Positions 18,554 through 27,838 of a stretch of 64,000 bases of DNA are shown here, in pieces (the stretch's first letter is position 1; each line of letters begins with the position of its first letter). A program made the position numbers and the translations under genes. This DNA is from Caldilineaceae bacterium (GTDB lineage: Bacteria > Chloroflexota > Anaerolineae > Caldilineales > Caldilineaceae): positions 105,471-169,470 of the forward strand of contig JALHQH010000025.1 of assembly GCA_022842065.1 (NCBI GenBank). The letters run 5' to 3'. Below the pieces are notes generated by a model, which ran no database searches, was not told where the DNA came from, and was given only the letters and a program-made list of their open reading frames with translations.

Positions 18554-19378
18554 TCACGGCGGCACGACTTCAACCAGCCACTCCTCTTCTAGCTCCCTTA
18601 ATAGACCATTCTGTTGTAATTTACCCAACGTTGTCTGTACCATCTGCTGCAATTCAAAGGCGTTGCGCCCCATCGCAATGACATAGGGATTACTTTCCAG
18701 CGTGTTCCCTACGGTAACAAGCGGGGCACCGGCTACTTGGCTAATGCGCAGGGTAACATTGTCAACCAGGAGCGCGTCAACCGTGTCCCCATCGACTAGG
18801 GCGGCGACCGCTTCGGCGGCAGTTTCAAAGGGGATCAGTTGCAGATCGGGTGCGGTGCGCTGTAAACGGCGCCCGACCATATCCGCCATACTGCCCCACT
18901 CGACCCCGATGCGCTGATTGGTGAGTTGGTCAACACTGGGCAACGCACTATCGCGATGCACGGCCAGGACAATCCCGGCGTCAAAATAGGGGAGGGAATA
19001 AGCAAGATCTTCAGTCAGCCGCTCATCAAAGGGCAGCGCACTGATCACACTGTCGACGCGGCCGGTTTGCACCGCGTCGATTAGGCTGTCAAACCCAATC
19101 GGCACAATTTCAAGCCGCAGCCCCCACTCGGCGGCCATCCGCTTGGCCAGGGCGACATCATAGCCGGTGGGCTGGCCATTGGCGTCGAGCCATTCAAAGG
19201 GCGGAAAGCTGGGATCCATGCCGACGCGCCAGACCTTGTCACGCTGCATCGTCTGCCAAACCGGGTCGCGCCGCAGCAAGAAGTTTTGCGCTTGGGGCGA
19301 GAGGGTGAGCAGAAAGGCGACCACGATAAACAGTAGAAACAGCGTCCCGCCAATCGCCCAGCCGCGCTGTTTGGTCAT
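18554..19378 (-). CDS. Periplasmic-type solute-binding protein, family 3
   Basis: A 274-residue protein with an N-terminal membrane anchor (FLLFIVVAFLLTLS) and the SBP family 3 fold: FPPFEWLDANGQPTGYDVAL (about 56-75), then VDSVISALPFDERL and the hinge segments GVEWGSMADM and DTVDALLVDN. This family binds amino acids or small polar ligands for ABC transporters or receptors. There is no permease or ATPase gene nearby, so it may work with a distant transporter or as a sensor. There is no lipobox cysteine. The ATG overlaps the preceding gene's TGA by four bases. The link with a Lon-like protease is unusual. Confidence 0.88.
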   Translation of the reverse strand: MTKQRGWAIGGTLFLLFIVVAFLLTLSPQAQNFLLRRDPVWQTMQRDKVWRVGMDPSFPPFEWLDANGQPTGYDVALAKRMAAEWGLRLEIVPIGFDSLIDAVQTGRVDSVISALPFDERLTEDLAYSLPYFDAGIVLAVHRDSALPSVDQLTNQRIGVEWGSMADMVGRRLQRTAPDLQLIPFETAAEAVAALVDGDTVDALLVDNVTLRISQVAGAPLVTVGNTLESNPYVIAMGRNAFELQQMVQTTLGKLQQNGLLRELEEEWLVEVVPP

Positions 19379-20553
19379 GGCTGTGCTCCGTTGGCGTACT
19401 GTTGCACCTCCAGATAGATCGGCTTTGGTTCAAAGTCGGTGCGCACAAAGGTGAAATAATCCTGGTAACTCATGGCATCCCACGGGTAGCGAAAGGCCCA
19501 GAAGCAGACGGCATCAAGCCAGGGCCATTCGTCCTGCGCATATTGATAGGCGGCAATGGTATAGTTAATCCGCTGGCCGGGCCGCACAGCGCGCGTCCAG
19601 CGCGGATGGTCATTCCAGCCCCCTTCGGTGATCATGGCACGCTTAGCCCCATCGCCATTCTGCACCATCACATTGTAAAGCAGCTCGGTGCGGCGGAAGT
19701 TGACCACATCGGGTGCCGGCGCTTCGGCTGGTTCCGAATACCAGCCATAGGCGTGGATCGCCAGCAGGTCAAAGTAGGGTGCCGCGCCGTGATCATACAT
19801 CGCTTGCAGATAGGCTAGGTCATTCATGCCGTCAACACTGCCGGGCGGGGCGAGCGTGGGGGCAAGCGCGCCGGCCAGCACTTTTACATCAGGATTGGCA
19901 GCTTTGACCGCTGGGTAAACGGTTTGTAACAACGCCACATATTTGGCCGGGTCAACCGCGGTATAGCCCCACTCCAAACTTAAATTTGGTTCATTCCAAA
20001 TAATGATGTACTTCACTTTGCCCTGATAGCGCGCCGCGAATTGGGCGGCATAATTGGCAAAGTCGGCAAAATGCTCCTCATCCAGGTAAAGGGGGATACT
20101 CTCTGGCGGGCGCGCCCATTCCGGGACAAAGCCCAGCCGCGCAATGACCGTGAGCCCTTGGCGGTTGGCATGGTCAATCACCAGATCATGGTGGGTCCAG
20201 TCATAGCGACCGGGCTGGCTTTCGACATAGGCCCAGGGAAAATATTCAACGATCCAGGGCGCGCCCAGCTCGCGGACCAGCTCCAGTGTGCGTTTGATCT
20301 TCCACGGTTCGACCTCATCGGTCAGACGAGTGTGCACGCCGATTTTGGGGTTAACGGTGGTGACTGTGCGTTGCGGACCAAGCTCGACCGTAGGGCCAAA
20401 CCAGGCGCGGCCAAACCAGCGCAGACCACCAATGACGAGCACCAACGCGACAAACGCGCTGATGATGCGTAGTGATAAAGGTAATTTCTGTCTACGCAAC
20501 CGGTGATTGAGTAAGTTCAGAAAAGCGCGTTGCACGCGCCTAAATTGCTGCAT
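19375..20553 (-). CDS. Membrane-anchored glycoside-hydrolase-like protein (clan GH-A)
   Basis: A 392-residue protein with a short basic N-terminus and one transmembrane anchor (IISAFVALVLVIGGL, about 29-43), so the catalytic part is outside. A (beta/alpha)8 barrel follows, with the acid/base glutamate in WNEPN (Glu188) and a second candidate glutamate in ITEGGW (Glu310), the arrangement of GH39/GH5-type enzymes. It likely cuts a surface or environmental polysaccharide, but the substrate is unknown. I start at the ATG at 20553, which sits right after an extended -10; the longer frame from 20595 would lie upstream of that promoter. It overlaps the next gene by four bases. Confidence 0.85.
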   Translation of the reverse strand: MQQFRRVQRAFLNLLNHRLRRQKLPLSLRIISAFVALVLVIGGLRWFGRAWFGPTVELGPQRTVTTVNPKIGVHTRLTDEVEPWKIKRTLELVRELGAPWIVEYFPWAYVESQPGRYDWTHHDLVIDHANRQGLTVIARLGFVPEWARPPESIPLYLDEEHFADFANYAAQFAARYQGKVKYIIIWNEPNLSLEWGYTAVDPAKYVALLQTVYPAVKAANPDVKVLAGALAPTLAPPGSVDGMNDLAYLQAMYDHGAAPYFDLLAIHAYGWYSEPAEAPAPDVVNFRRTELLYNVMVQNGDGAKRAMITEGGWNDHPRWTRAVRPGQRINYTIAAYQYAQDEWPWLDAVCFWAFRYPWDAMSYQDYFTFVRTDFEPKPIYLEVQQYANGAQP

Positions 20554-20559
20554 ACCCCG

Positions 20560-20568
20560 ATTATAACA
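20560..20568 (-). promoter_or_regulatory. Extended -10 promoter giving a leaderless mRNA for the glycoside-hydrolase operon
   Basis: On the minus strand TGTTATAAT (TGn plus a perfect TATAAT) is followed by six bases and then the ATG at 20553, so the expected transcription start is the A of the start codon. No ribosome site is possible. A -35 box is weak or absent, in keeping with an extended -10. Confidence 0.65.
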
Positions 20569-20633
20569 TGAAATTATGGTTGGGGAGAAGGGCAAGCGTT
20601 CCGGGAACAGCTATCATCACCGCGTTGCGTTTA

Positions 20634-20661
20634 TTGTCTGTTCAACCAAGCGTGCTATAAT
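20634..20661 (+). promoter_or_regulatory. Promoter of the M50 protease gene
   Basis: TTGTCT at 20634-20639 and TGCTATAAT at 20653-20661 are 16 bases apart (TATAAT at 20656-20661), an extended -10 form. The start should fall near 20668, leaving a short leader before the ATG at 20697. It is divergent from the minus-strand promoter about 90 bases away. Confidence 0.65.
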
Positions 20662-20696
20662 AACAGCGCTACTTGGCTGAACCATTCAGATTGGTG

Positions 20697-21401
20697 ATGA
20701 AGCGACCTATGTTAAATACCATTCGTTATCGTTGGACCACCTTGACGGGCTACCAAAAGATCATTGCTGCGGTGGTGGCATTGCTGTTACTTTATGGCCT
20801 GGCGACCTCGAATATTCTTTCGCCTGCGCGCCTGCTTGCCGTCGGTATGATCGTCCTGATCGCCTTCCCTGTCCACGAGTTTGCCCATGCGGCAATGGCC
20901 GTACGCTTGGGCGATAATACGCCTAAATGGCAAGGCCGCTATACGCTCAACCCGCTGGCGCATATTGATCCGGTCGGGGCGGCGTTAATTCTTTTTACCG
21001 GCTTTGGTTGGGCCAAACCGGTGCAATGGAATCCACGTAATGTCAATGTTGATCAGAAGCTGGCGTCAATTCTGATTTCGCTGGCTGGCCCGGTTAGCAA
21101 CCTGCTACTGGCGATTGTCGCGTTGATCTTGACCAACTTCGCCACAGGGTTTATTGATGGAGCGCTTTTGTTTTTCAGTTACATCAATGTGGCGCTCTTT
21201 GTCTTTAACTTGATCCCAGTACCGCCACTGGATGGTTCGCATATTCTTTTTGCCGTGTGGCCGCAGCAGAGCTATCAACTGCGCGCGATCCTGACGCAAT
21301 ATGGCTTTCTGATTCTCTTTGCGATCATCATCTTTGCCGGCTGGATTATTACGATTCCGATCAGCCTCGTCTCATCGGTATTGCGGCTGATCTTTACATG
21401 A
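20697..21401 (+). CDS. Site-2-type M50 metalloprotease (short)
   Basis: A 234-residue membrane protease, without PDZ or CBS domains. It has about five or six helices. The zinc site is HEFAH (60-64), and the third ligand lies in [14 protein letters not shown], the NPDG-like motif. It probably cuts membrane-bound proteins inside the bilayer; its substrate is not known. I use the ATG at 20697; ATG at 20709 and TTG at 20673 are alternatives. The stop overlaps the next ATG by four bases. A second, longer M50 protease lies at 42427. Confidence 0.88.
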   Translation: MKRPMLNTIRYRWTTLTGYQKIIAAVVALLLLYGLATSNILSPARLLAVGMIVLIAFPVHEFAHAAMAVRLGDNTPKWQGRYTLNPLAHIDPVGAALILFTGFGWAKPVQWNPRNVNVDQKLASILISLAGPVSNLLLAIVALILTNFATGFIDGALLFFSYINVALFVFNLIPVPPLDGSHILFAVWPQQSYQLRAILTQYGFLILFAIIIFAGWIITIPISLVSSVLRLIFT

Positions 21402-21976
21402 CAACCCAGCTCTCCCCCTTGGCCTGGCGTCTAGTCCCCTATCGCCTGCGCCAGTTCTGGCGGGGCTTGCACCCGACGGTGACGCCAGCGGAGTTGGCTG
21501 CCGTTGCAGCGCTTTTACCTCCCCCGGCTTTTACACTCTTTCAACGCATGTCAGCTGACGGCCAACGCCACGGCCTGAATGTGTGGCAAACCTTGCAACG
21601 GGCGGAAAATCACACGGTGGATCTGCCCCTTGATCTAGCGGCGGCCGCCCTGCTCCATGACGTGGGCAAAGTGGCGGCTGATGTGACGGGGTTGCGGATT
21701 AACGTCTGGTGGCGCAGTCTGCTTGTCCTGCTGGAGTTAGTCGCCCCCCGGTTGTTGACCCAGTTAGCCAGCGCCGATCCGCAAGCGGGTTGGCGTTATC
21801 TGCTTTATGTCCATTTGGCCCATCCGGTGATTGGCGCACAATGGGCAGCGGAAAGTGGTTGCAGCGCGTTGACCTGTTGGCTGATTGCCCAGCATCAAAC
21901 CAAAGCAGCCGCCACGGGCCAGACAGAACAAGCACAATTATTGGCCCGTTTGCAATGGGCGGACGGGCAGAATTGA
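21398..21976 (+). CDS. HD-domain phosphohydrolase-like protein
   Basis: A 192-residue protein with [16 protein letters not shown] (around 81-96), the metal-binding His-Asp of HD domains, an upstream conserved helix with [12 protein letters not shown], and [13 protein letters not shown] later, as in HD phosphohydrolases. Substrates of the family include nucleotides and phosphodiester signals; here it is unknown. The start overlaps the protease gene by four bases (ATGA), so the two are coupled, though an M50-HD pairing has no clear biochemical meaning to me. A long hairpin follows its stop. Confidence 0.85.
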   Translation: MTTQLSPLAWRLVPYRLRQFWRGLHPTVTPAELAAVAALLPPPAFTLFQRMSADGQRHGLNVWQTLQRAENHTVDLPLDLAAAALLHDVGKVAADVTGLRINVWWRSLLVLLELVAPRLLTQLASADPQAGWRYLLYVHLAHPVIGAQWAAESGCSALTCWLIAQHQTKAAATGQTEQAQLLARLQWADGQN

Positions 21977-21995
21977 AGCGGTTGTTAGGGATGGG

Positions 21996-22069
21996 GCGGG
22001 TGACAAACGCGGATTAAGGTGGCGTGGATTAGACAATCCGCGCCACCTTAATCCGTGTCTGTCACCCGC
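21996..22069. repeat. 35-bp near-perfect inverted repeat after the HD gene
   Basis: Arms 21996-22030 and 22035-22069 match with one true mismatch and two G-U pairs, and an AGAC loop. A short T-run lies at about 22079. It could terminate transcription of the HD operon, but the length and content (GGATTAAGGTGGCG) also suggest a dispersed palindromic element. Confidence 0.85.
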
Positions 22070-22104
22070 AAATCGTTACGTTTTTTACAGCATTAAGGAG
22101 AAGT

Positions 22105-23097
22105 ATGGCGAAACCGCGCATTACGATCATCGGCCTTGGGGTGACAGGGGCAAGCCTGGGGCTTGGTCTCCAAAAAGAGGCAGGCAACTTTGAAATTGTT
22201 GGTCACGACAAAGATCCCCAAGTGGGGCAGGAAGCGCGCCGACAAGGGGCGGTGGAACGGGTCGAGTGGAATCTGCATCGCGCTTGTGACAAGGCCGATC
22301 TGATCATGTTGGCGGTGCCGCTGAGTGAGTTGCCTGATCTCTTCAACCATCTGCGCCCTGACCTCAAGCCGGAAACGCTGATCTTTGCAATTGTCAATGT
22401 CTTGCAGCCGGCTATCGATTTGGCGGCCAAACATCTTTCGCCCGAAACTCATTTTGTCGCTGGTCATCCGATCCTCAGTGGGATTGGCGCGCCCTTGACC
22501 GTGCGCATCGATCTCTTTGACGAGGTTGTCTTTGCGCTGGCGCCTGGGCTACAGACCGAACCGAGCGCGGTACAACTGGCCAGTGATCTGGTGGAACGAT
22601 TGGGAGCCAAGCCGCTCTTTGTTGACGCGCTGGAGCACGATGGGATCATGGCGGCAGTGGAGCAGTTACCCCAGTTGGTCTCCGCGGCGATCATGCGACT
22701 GAGCAGCAGTGGAGCCGGTTGGCGCGAGGCGCGGCGCTTGGCTGGTCGCCACTTTGCGCGGGCGACGGAATTTGATGCCAGTGCGGCCCAACTTTATGGC
22801 GCGCTACAGGCCAATCGCGCCGAGGTGGTCCAGCGCATTGATCAGCTACAACAGGAGTTGAGCGAGTGGCGTGCCCTCCTCACCGAGACCCCGCCCGCAG
22901 AGGGAAAAGATCCCTTGCTGGCGACCTTAGAAGCGGTGACCCTGGCGCGCGATACCTGGGAAGGCCAGGCGCTGCTCAAACGTTGGGACGAAGCAGGTCT
23001 CCCCAGCACCAACACGGCCGAGTCAAAAGGCATGTTCCGCCAGATGCTCTTTGGCAACATGATGAGCGGACGGCGCGGTAAGCAGGAGAAGAAATAG
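22105..23097 (+). CDS. Prephenate/arogenate dehydrogenase-like protein
   Basis: A 330-residue TyrA-like enzyme. Residues 1-30 form a Rossmann fold with the NAD(P) loop IIGLGVTGASLGLGL; DLIMLAVPLSEL and HPILSGIG are typical of prephenate dehydrogenases, and the C-terminal helices form the dimer. It would oxidise prephenate or arogenate toward tyrosine, although no other aromatic-pathway genes are adjacent, so a different 2-oxoacid-type substrate is possible. An AAGGAG sits four bases before the ATG. It precedes the glycosyltransferase cluster on the same strand, with a short gap. Confidence 0.8.
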   Translation: MAKPRITIIGLGVTGASLGLGLQKEAGNFEIVGHDKDPQVGQEARRQGAVERVEWNLHRACDKADLIMLAVPLSELPDLFNHLRPDLKPETLIFAIVNVLQPAIDLAAKHLSPETHFVAGHPILSGIGAPLTVRIDLFDEVVFALAPGLQTEPSAVQLASDLVERLGAKPLFVDALEHDGIMAAVEQLPQLVSAAIMRLSSSGAGWREARRLAGRHFARATEFDASAAQLYGALQANRAEVVQRIDQLQQELSEWRALLTETPPAEGKDPLLATLEAVTLARDTWEGQALLKRWDEAGLPSTNTAESKGMFRQMLFGNMMSGRRGKQEKK

Positions 23098-23114
23098 CCC
23101 CATAGGCAAACCGC

Positions 23115-24137
23115 GTGAAATTGATTATCCAGATTCCCTGTTACAACGAAGCCGAAACGCTGCCGCAGACGGTGGCCGATTTGCCGCGCTCGTTGCCCGG
23201 TGTAGATCACATCGAGTATCTGGTGATCGACGATGGCAGCCGTGACGCAACAGTGGCGGTGGCCGAGCAGTTAGGGGTTCACCACGTGGTCAGCCTCGGG
23301 CGTAATCGCGGGCTGGCGCAGGCTTTTGCCGCCGGGTTGGAAGCCTGTATCCTCAATGGTGCCGATATCATCGTCAACACCGATGCCGACAATCAATATG
23401 GGGGCGAAGAGATTGGGCGGCTGATCGAGCCAATCCTAGCTGGGCGTGCCCAGCTCGTCATTGGCGACCGTGGGGTTGGCACTTTATCGATCTTCTCGCC
23501 GACCAAGCGCTTGTTGCAACGGTTGGGCAGTTGGGTCGTCTCGCAGGCGGCGGGGGCAAAAATCCCTGATGCGACGAGTGGCTTTCGCGCGCTCACACGC
23601 GACACCGCGCTGCGCACCTTGGTCTTGAGCAACTACTCTTATACCCTGGAAACGTTGATCCAAGCCGGTGCCCGCCGCGTCTCGATTGAGTTTGTCCCGA
23701 TCCGCACCAACTTGCCGACCCGCCCCTCGCGCCTGATGCGCAACCTTTCCCATTTTCTTTCCCATTCCGCAGCCACGATTCTGCGCGCCTATACCCTTTA
23801 TCGCCCTTTGCGTGTCTTTGTGATGCTTGGGACGCTGGCCCTGTTGGCCGGCACTGCCTTGGGGATACGTTTTCTCTATTTTTATATGAATGGCGAAGGC
23901 AACGGCCACGTCCAATCATTAATCCTGACGGCCGTGTTGTTGATCGTCGGCTTTCAAGTGGTGCTGATTGGTTTCCTGGCTGATCTGGTGAGTTTCAATC
24001 GCAAAATTCTCGAGGAAGTGCTGCTCCGTTTACGGCGGCTAGAATTACGTACGCCACTTACCCCCAGTGTGACCAACCCGGTTGCCCCCTCACCCGTTCC
24101 CCATGAAAGCCCGAATCGCAACGGCAATGACAACTGA
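23115..24137 (+). CDS. Family 2 glycosyltransferase with two C-terminal membrane helices
   Basis: A 340-residue GT-A enzyme of the polyprenyl-phosphate mannose/glucose type. The start is [16 protein letters not shown], with acidic motifs [10 protein letters not shown] (nucleotide) and VNTDADNQY (metal site), then about 100 residues of acceptor domain and two helices near residues 234-290. It would transfer a sugar from a nucleotide to an undecaprenyl phosphate for the flipped donors used by GT39-type enzymes. It starts with GTG. Its stop lies 11 bases into the next gene. Confidence 0.9.
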   Translation: MKLIIQIPCYNEAETLPQTVADLPRSLPGVDHIEYLVIDDGSRDATVAVAEQLGVHHVVSLGRNRGLAQAFAAGLEACILNGADIIVNTDADNQYGGEEIGRLIEPILAGRAQLVIGDRGVGTLSIFSPTKRLLQRLGSWVVSQAAGAKIPDATSGFRALTRDTALRTLVLSNYSYTLETLIQAGARRVSIEFVPIRTNLPTRPSRLMRNLSHFLSHSAATILRAYTLYRPLRVFVMLGTLALLAGTALGIRFLYFYMNGEGNGHVQSLILTAVLLIVGFQVVLIGFLADLVSFNRKILEEVLLRLRRLELRTPLTPSVTNPVAPSPVPHESPNRNGNDN

Positions 24138-25284
24138 AGCCCCCTTGCGCGTCTGCTACTTTGGCACCTATCGCGCCGAATATTCGCGCAATCGCATCAT
24201 GATCGAAGCGTTGCGCAGCCAGGGCGTTGCAGTGATCGAATGTCAAGCGCAGCTCTGGCAAAGCATCGAAGAACGGGTCGATGCGGTGAAAGGCAGTTGG
24301 CGCAATCCCGCCTTTTTGGGGCATGTGCTGCGCACCTATGGCCGTTTGCTGGCGCGCTACTGGTCCGTGCGCAATCAATATGATCTCCTGGTCGTCGGCT
24401 ACCCTGGCCAATTTGATGTCTTTTTGGCCCGGCTGCTCAGTTGGTGGCAGGGCAAACCCTTGGTCTGGGACATCTTCATGTCGATCTATCTGATCGCAGT
24501 GGAGCGCGGTTTGAACAAGCAGAGTCCCGCGATGGTTGGCTCGCTGCGCCGGATTGAGCGCTGGGCATGCCACTTGCCCGACCGCCTGATTTTGGATACA
24601 GCCGAGTATGTGAACTGGTTTCAACAGACCCACGGCGTCGATCCGGCGCGTTTTCGTTTGGTCCCGACGGGCAGCAATTTTAGCAGCTCGGCCAGCCCAG
24701 TTACGGGAAACCAGTCGCTACGCGAAAAATTTCAGGTCATCTACGCCGGCACCTTTATCCCCAACCACGGTGTGCCCACGATTATTGAGGCGGCCAAGTT
24801 GCTGGCAAACGATCCAACAATCCACTTCCACTTGATCGGCCAAGGACCGGATCTTGCCCAAGCCCAACAGTTAGCAGCGGCTGCTCAACTTACCAATCTC
24901 ACTTTCATACCCTGGCTGGAGCAGCGCGACCTCTTGACCCAACTGGCCGAGGCCGATCTCTGTCTTGGCGTTTTTGGCACTACCCCACAGTCCTTAATGA
25001 CGGTGCAAAATAAGATCTATGAAGCGTTAGCACTGGGCAAACCAGTGCTCAGCGGTGATGGACCGGCCGTGCGCCAGGCGCTGGTGGCTGGTGAAGAGAT
25101 CTATCTTTGTGCGCGGCAGGATGCCTCCGCCCTGGCCGCGGCGATTCGTCAACTACAAGCCGACCCGGCCTTGCGTCAACGGTTGGCCACCCAGGGGCAG
25201 GCGCGCTTTCAGCGGGATTATACGACCGTCGCGCTGGGAAAACGCTTCAAAACCCATTTGTGCGAAGTGATGGAAAACAGATGA
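24127..25284 (+). CDS. Family 4-like glycosyltransferase
   Basis: A 385-residue GT-B enzyme. The N-terminal domain begins [15 protein letters not shown]; the C-terminal donor domain has [29 protein letters not shown] and [20 protein letters not shown], where the [12 protein letters not shown] end binds the nucleotide. It should extend a glycan on the cytoplasmic face. I choose the ATG at 24127, within the GT2 gene's last bases; ATG at 24103 is an alternative, and neither has a strong ribosome site. It overlaps the CsaB gene by four bases. Confidence 0.88.
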   Translation: MTTEAPLRVCYFGTYRAEYSRNRIMIEALRSQGVAVIECQAQLWQSIEERVDAVKGSWRNPAFLGHVLRTYGRLLARYWSVRNQYDLLVVGYPGQFDVFLARLLSWWQGKPLVWDIFMSIYLIAVERGLNKQSPAMVGSLRRIERWACHLPDRLILDTAEYVNWFQQTHGVDPARFRLVPTGSNFSSSASPVTGNQSLREKFQVIYAGTFIPNHGVPTIIEAAKLLANDPTIHFHLIGQGPDLAQAQQLAAAAQLTNLTFIPWLEQRDLLTQLAEADLCLGVFGTTPQSLMTVQNKIYEALALGKPVLSGDGPAVRQALVAGEEIYLCARQDASALAAAIRQLQADPALRQRLATQGQARFQRDYTTVALGKRFKTHLCEVMENR

Positions 25285-26585
25285 ACATCCTGATCGTCAA
25301 TGTTCACTCCGTGCGTAATGCCGGCGATGATGCCCTCTTACAGGCCGCGATCCAACAGTTGCGCACCCAATTTGCCGACGCCACCTTTACCCTGGCGATG
25401 AATGATCCCCTTGGCTACACTGGTGACGAACAAGTCGTTGACTCCTTAATCCACTGGTTTCGCCGCGCTGATTTCCAGGGACCGATCTGGCAGGCGTGGC
25501 GTTGGTGGGCTATGCCCTGGCGGCTCTTACAACTGGGGGCGAGTGCCGGTTGGTATCGGTGGACAGGGCAGGCCATGAGTTGGGGGCTATCGGCTGCGCA
25601 GCACGATCTGCTCAAAGCCTATGGCGCGGCTGATCTGGTGGTCAGTTGTCCAGGGGGCTATCTTTACAGCACCGGCAAATTGGGCCTCTGGCTGCTGGTC
25701 ACGCTGTTGACACTCGCCTATGGGGTCTGGTTGGGCAAGCCGGTCTATCTATTGCCACAGACGATTGGGCCGATTCAAAATGGGTGGGAACGCTGGCTGT
25801 TGCGCCGTTTACTGCCCCACATGCGCCAGATCTATGTGCGCGATGATTATTCGCGCCAGGTGTTGCAGGCCAGCGGCGTTGAACATGGGCAGATTGTCCT
25901 CACCCCAGATCTCGCCTTTGGCTTTCAAACACCGGACCAGAACGCAGGCGCGGCCCTATTACATGAGTTGGGCATCGATCTAACGAATGATCAACCGCTG
26001 CTCGGCGTCACCCTGATCAACTGGGGCGCGCTGGAGACGGCGTTTCAAGGGCAAGCCGCGTACGAAGCGGCGGTGGCCCAGGCGATCCGCACCTTTCTTG
26101 GCAACCACGGGGGGCGCGCCATCCTCTTCGCCCAGGTGCGCGGCCCCCGTGCCATTGAAGATGACCGGGTACCGGCCCGTCGCGTCCAAACTTTGTTGCA
26201 AGATTTAGGGCAACAAGTTGTGGTGGTGGAGCAGGAGGTGACCACCGCGCAACTCAAAGCGGCCTATGCCTACATGACCATTTTCATGGGATCGCGGCTC
26301 CACTCGAACATTTTTGCCCTGACCGGTGGTGTGCCGGTGATTGCGATTGCCTATCTGCCCAAAACCCGCGGCGTGATGGGTATGCTGGGCCTGACACAGT
26401 GGGTCGTAGATATCAACCAGGTGGACGGCGTCGCGTTGGCCACTTTAGTCGAGACCCTGTATGCTGAGCGCGCGGCAGTGCGTGCCCAGGTTGAGCAGGC
26501 GATTACCGCCCAACAGACGGCAATTCGCCAGATGAGCAGCGCCATTGCGGCGGATTATCAACTGTGGGCAAAGGGCCAACGATGA
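25281..26585 (+). CDS. csaB: Polysaccharide pyruvyl transferase family (CsaB-like)
   Basis: A 434-residue protein. It starts ILIVNVHSVRNAGDDALL, the family's N-terminal loop, with SCPGGYLYS, LLPQTIGPI, YVRDDYSRQVLQASG and the closing motif MGSRLHSNIFAL. Such enzymes add pyruvate ketals to a cell-wall polymer, which in several Gram-positives anchors SLH-domain surface proteins. Here it lies between two GT4 genes, overlapping each by four bases, so it likely modifies the polymer they build. No SLH protein is seen in this window. An alternative role is another pyruvylated exopolysaccharide. Confidence 0.85.
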   Translation: MNILIVNVHSVRNAGDDALLQAAIQQLRTQFADATFTLAMNDPLGYTGDEQVVDSLIHWFRRADFQGPIWQAWRWWAMPWRLLQLGASAGWYRWTGQAMSWGLSAAQHDLLKAYGAADLVVSCPGGYLYSTGKLGLWLLVTLLTLAYGVWLGKPVYLLPQTIGPIQNGWERWLLRRLLPHMRQIYVRDDYSRQVLQASGVEHGQIVLTPDLAFGFQTPDQNAGAALLHELGIDLTNDQPLLGVTLINWGALETAFQGQAAYEAAVAQAIRTFLGNHGGRAILFAQVRGPRAIEDDRVPARRVQTLLQDLGQQVVVVEQEVTTAQLKAAYAYMTIFMGSRLHSNIFALTGGVPVIAIAYLPKTRGVMGMLGLTQWVVDINQVDGVALATLVETLYAERAAVRAQVEQAITAQQTAIRQMSSAIAADYQLWAKGQR

Positions 26586-27745
26586 CCAAGATCCCGGTCT
26601 TACAATTGCTCTCCGGCCTGGCGGTGGAAGGACCATTGGGCGGCGTGGCACGCTTTGGGATTGAGCTAAGTCGCCATCTTGATCCCGACCGCTTTGCCGT
26701 CACCCTCTGTGGGCTGTGGGATTATCACACCGGCTATGAGGCGCACTGGCAAGCACAACTCACGGCGGAGGGAATACCCACCTTTGTGGCCGCGCCCTGG
26801 CATGCAACACAGCCTTATCAGAGCTGTGTTGCTGCGTTGCGGGGGGCGCAAGCAGAACTCACCGGAAAGTATTCAATCATCCACAGCCACGGCGAATTTG
26901 CGGATTTGGCCGCGCTGGCCTTGCGGCGGCGTTTGGGTGCGCAAGCGATCGTACGCACAGTCCACAATGAGCGCGAATGGAGCAAACGGCCCCTGTTTGG
27001 TGCGCTCTTTACCCACCTGCTCTACCCGCTGGCATTTACCCAGGAGTTGGGCGTCGCGCAGACCGTGGTCGATAATCTCGACCAGCGGCCATTGGCAAAG
27101 TTGGTCGGCCGGCAAGCACAGTTGTTGCATAACGCGCTGAACGTGAGCCGGTTTAGCCAACCGGCAACTGGACAACTGACCCGCGCCGCCTTGGGTTTGC
27201 CGTCAACCGCCTACCTGATCGGCTCAGTAGGTCGCTTGCGGCCACAGAAGGGTTACCACATTTTTCTAGCCGCGGCGGCACAGGTACGGCAGGCACTGCC
27301 CAACGCCCATTTTGTGCTCATCGGTGATGGCGAGTTGCGGCCCGACTTGGAAGCACAGGCGCACGCATTGGGCATTGCCGAGGCGGTCACCTTTTTGGGA
27401 CCACGCCATGATGTGGAACAGCTCTACGGGCTACTCGATCTCTTTGTCTCTTCCTCACTGTGGGAGGGCTTACCAACCGTGATTCTCGAAGCAATGGCCG
27501 CCGGTCGCCCAGTGGTGGCAACCGCAGTGGCCGGCACGCGTGAACTGGTGCGCGAGGGGGAGACGGGGTTACTCGCACCATCAGATGATCCAGCTGCCTT
27601 GGCCGCGGCGATTGTACACATGGCACGGGAACCCGATGCGGCAGGGATAATGGCAGAACGGGCAAAGCGCTTTGTGAGCGAGCACTTCTCAATTGATAAG
27701 GTGGCGCGCCGACATGAGACGCTTTATACCGCATTACTTGCCTAA
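26582..27745 (+). CDS. Family 4 glycosyltransferase
   Basis: A 387-residue GT-B enzyme. The N-terminus has the sugar-acceptor region SGLAVEGPLGGVARFGIELS, the middle IIHSHGEFADLAA, and the C-terminal half the GT4 donor signature SVGRLRPQKGYHIFL, then SSSLWEGLPTVILEAMAAGR and VAGTRELVREGETGLL. It overlaps csaB by four bases and is the last gene of the coupled run. It is highly similar in its C-terminal half to the minus-strand GT4 at 27839, suggesting a duplication with divergence. Confidence 0.92.
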   Translation: MTKIPVLQLLSGLAVEGPLGGVARFGIELSRHLDPDRFAVTLCGLWDYHTGYEAHWQAQLTAEGIPTFVAAPWHATQPYQSCVAALRGAQAELTGKYSIIHSHGEFADLAALALRRRLGAQAIVRTVHNEREWSKRPLFGALFTHLLYPLAFTQELGVAQTVVDNLDQRPLAKLVGRQAQLLHNALNVSRFSQPATGQLTRAALGLPSTAYLIGSVGRLRPQKGYHIFLAAAAQVRQALPNAHFVLIGDGELRPDLEAQAHALGIAEAVTFLGPRHDVEQLYGLLDLFVSSSLWEGLPTVILEAMAAGRPVVATAVAGTRELVREGETGLLAPSDDPAALAAAIVHMAREPDAAGIMAERAKRFVSEHFSIDKVARRHETLYTALLA

Positions 27746-27752
27746 AAACCTC

Positions 27753-27838
27753 TGGTTCCCACGCTCTGCGTGGGCATCCAGGGCGCGGAGCCCCCGACCT
27801 GCATTCCACGCAGCGCCCAGTAGGCACCCGGGAACGAG
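27753..27838. repeat. REP-like palindromic element between convergent GT4 genes (copy 2)
   Basis: Starts with CCCACGC-TCT-GCGTGGG (hairpin 27758-27774), continues through GGGCGCGGAGCCCCCGACC, and ends in GCATTCCACGCAGCGCCC and GGGAACGAG. This is the widespread type of element with GTTCCCACGC ends; a partial relative lies at 11851. It spans almost the entire gap and its last bases touch the stop of the minus-strand GT4. Confidence 0.75.

Noticed and set aside
18502..18573. Longer start of the Lon-like protease at 18573
   Set aside because: It overlaps the upstream gene by 20 bases, lacks a ribosome site and adds residues not typical of the family.
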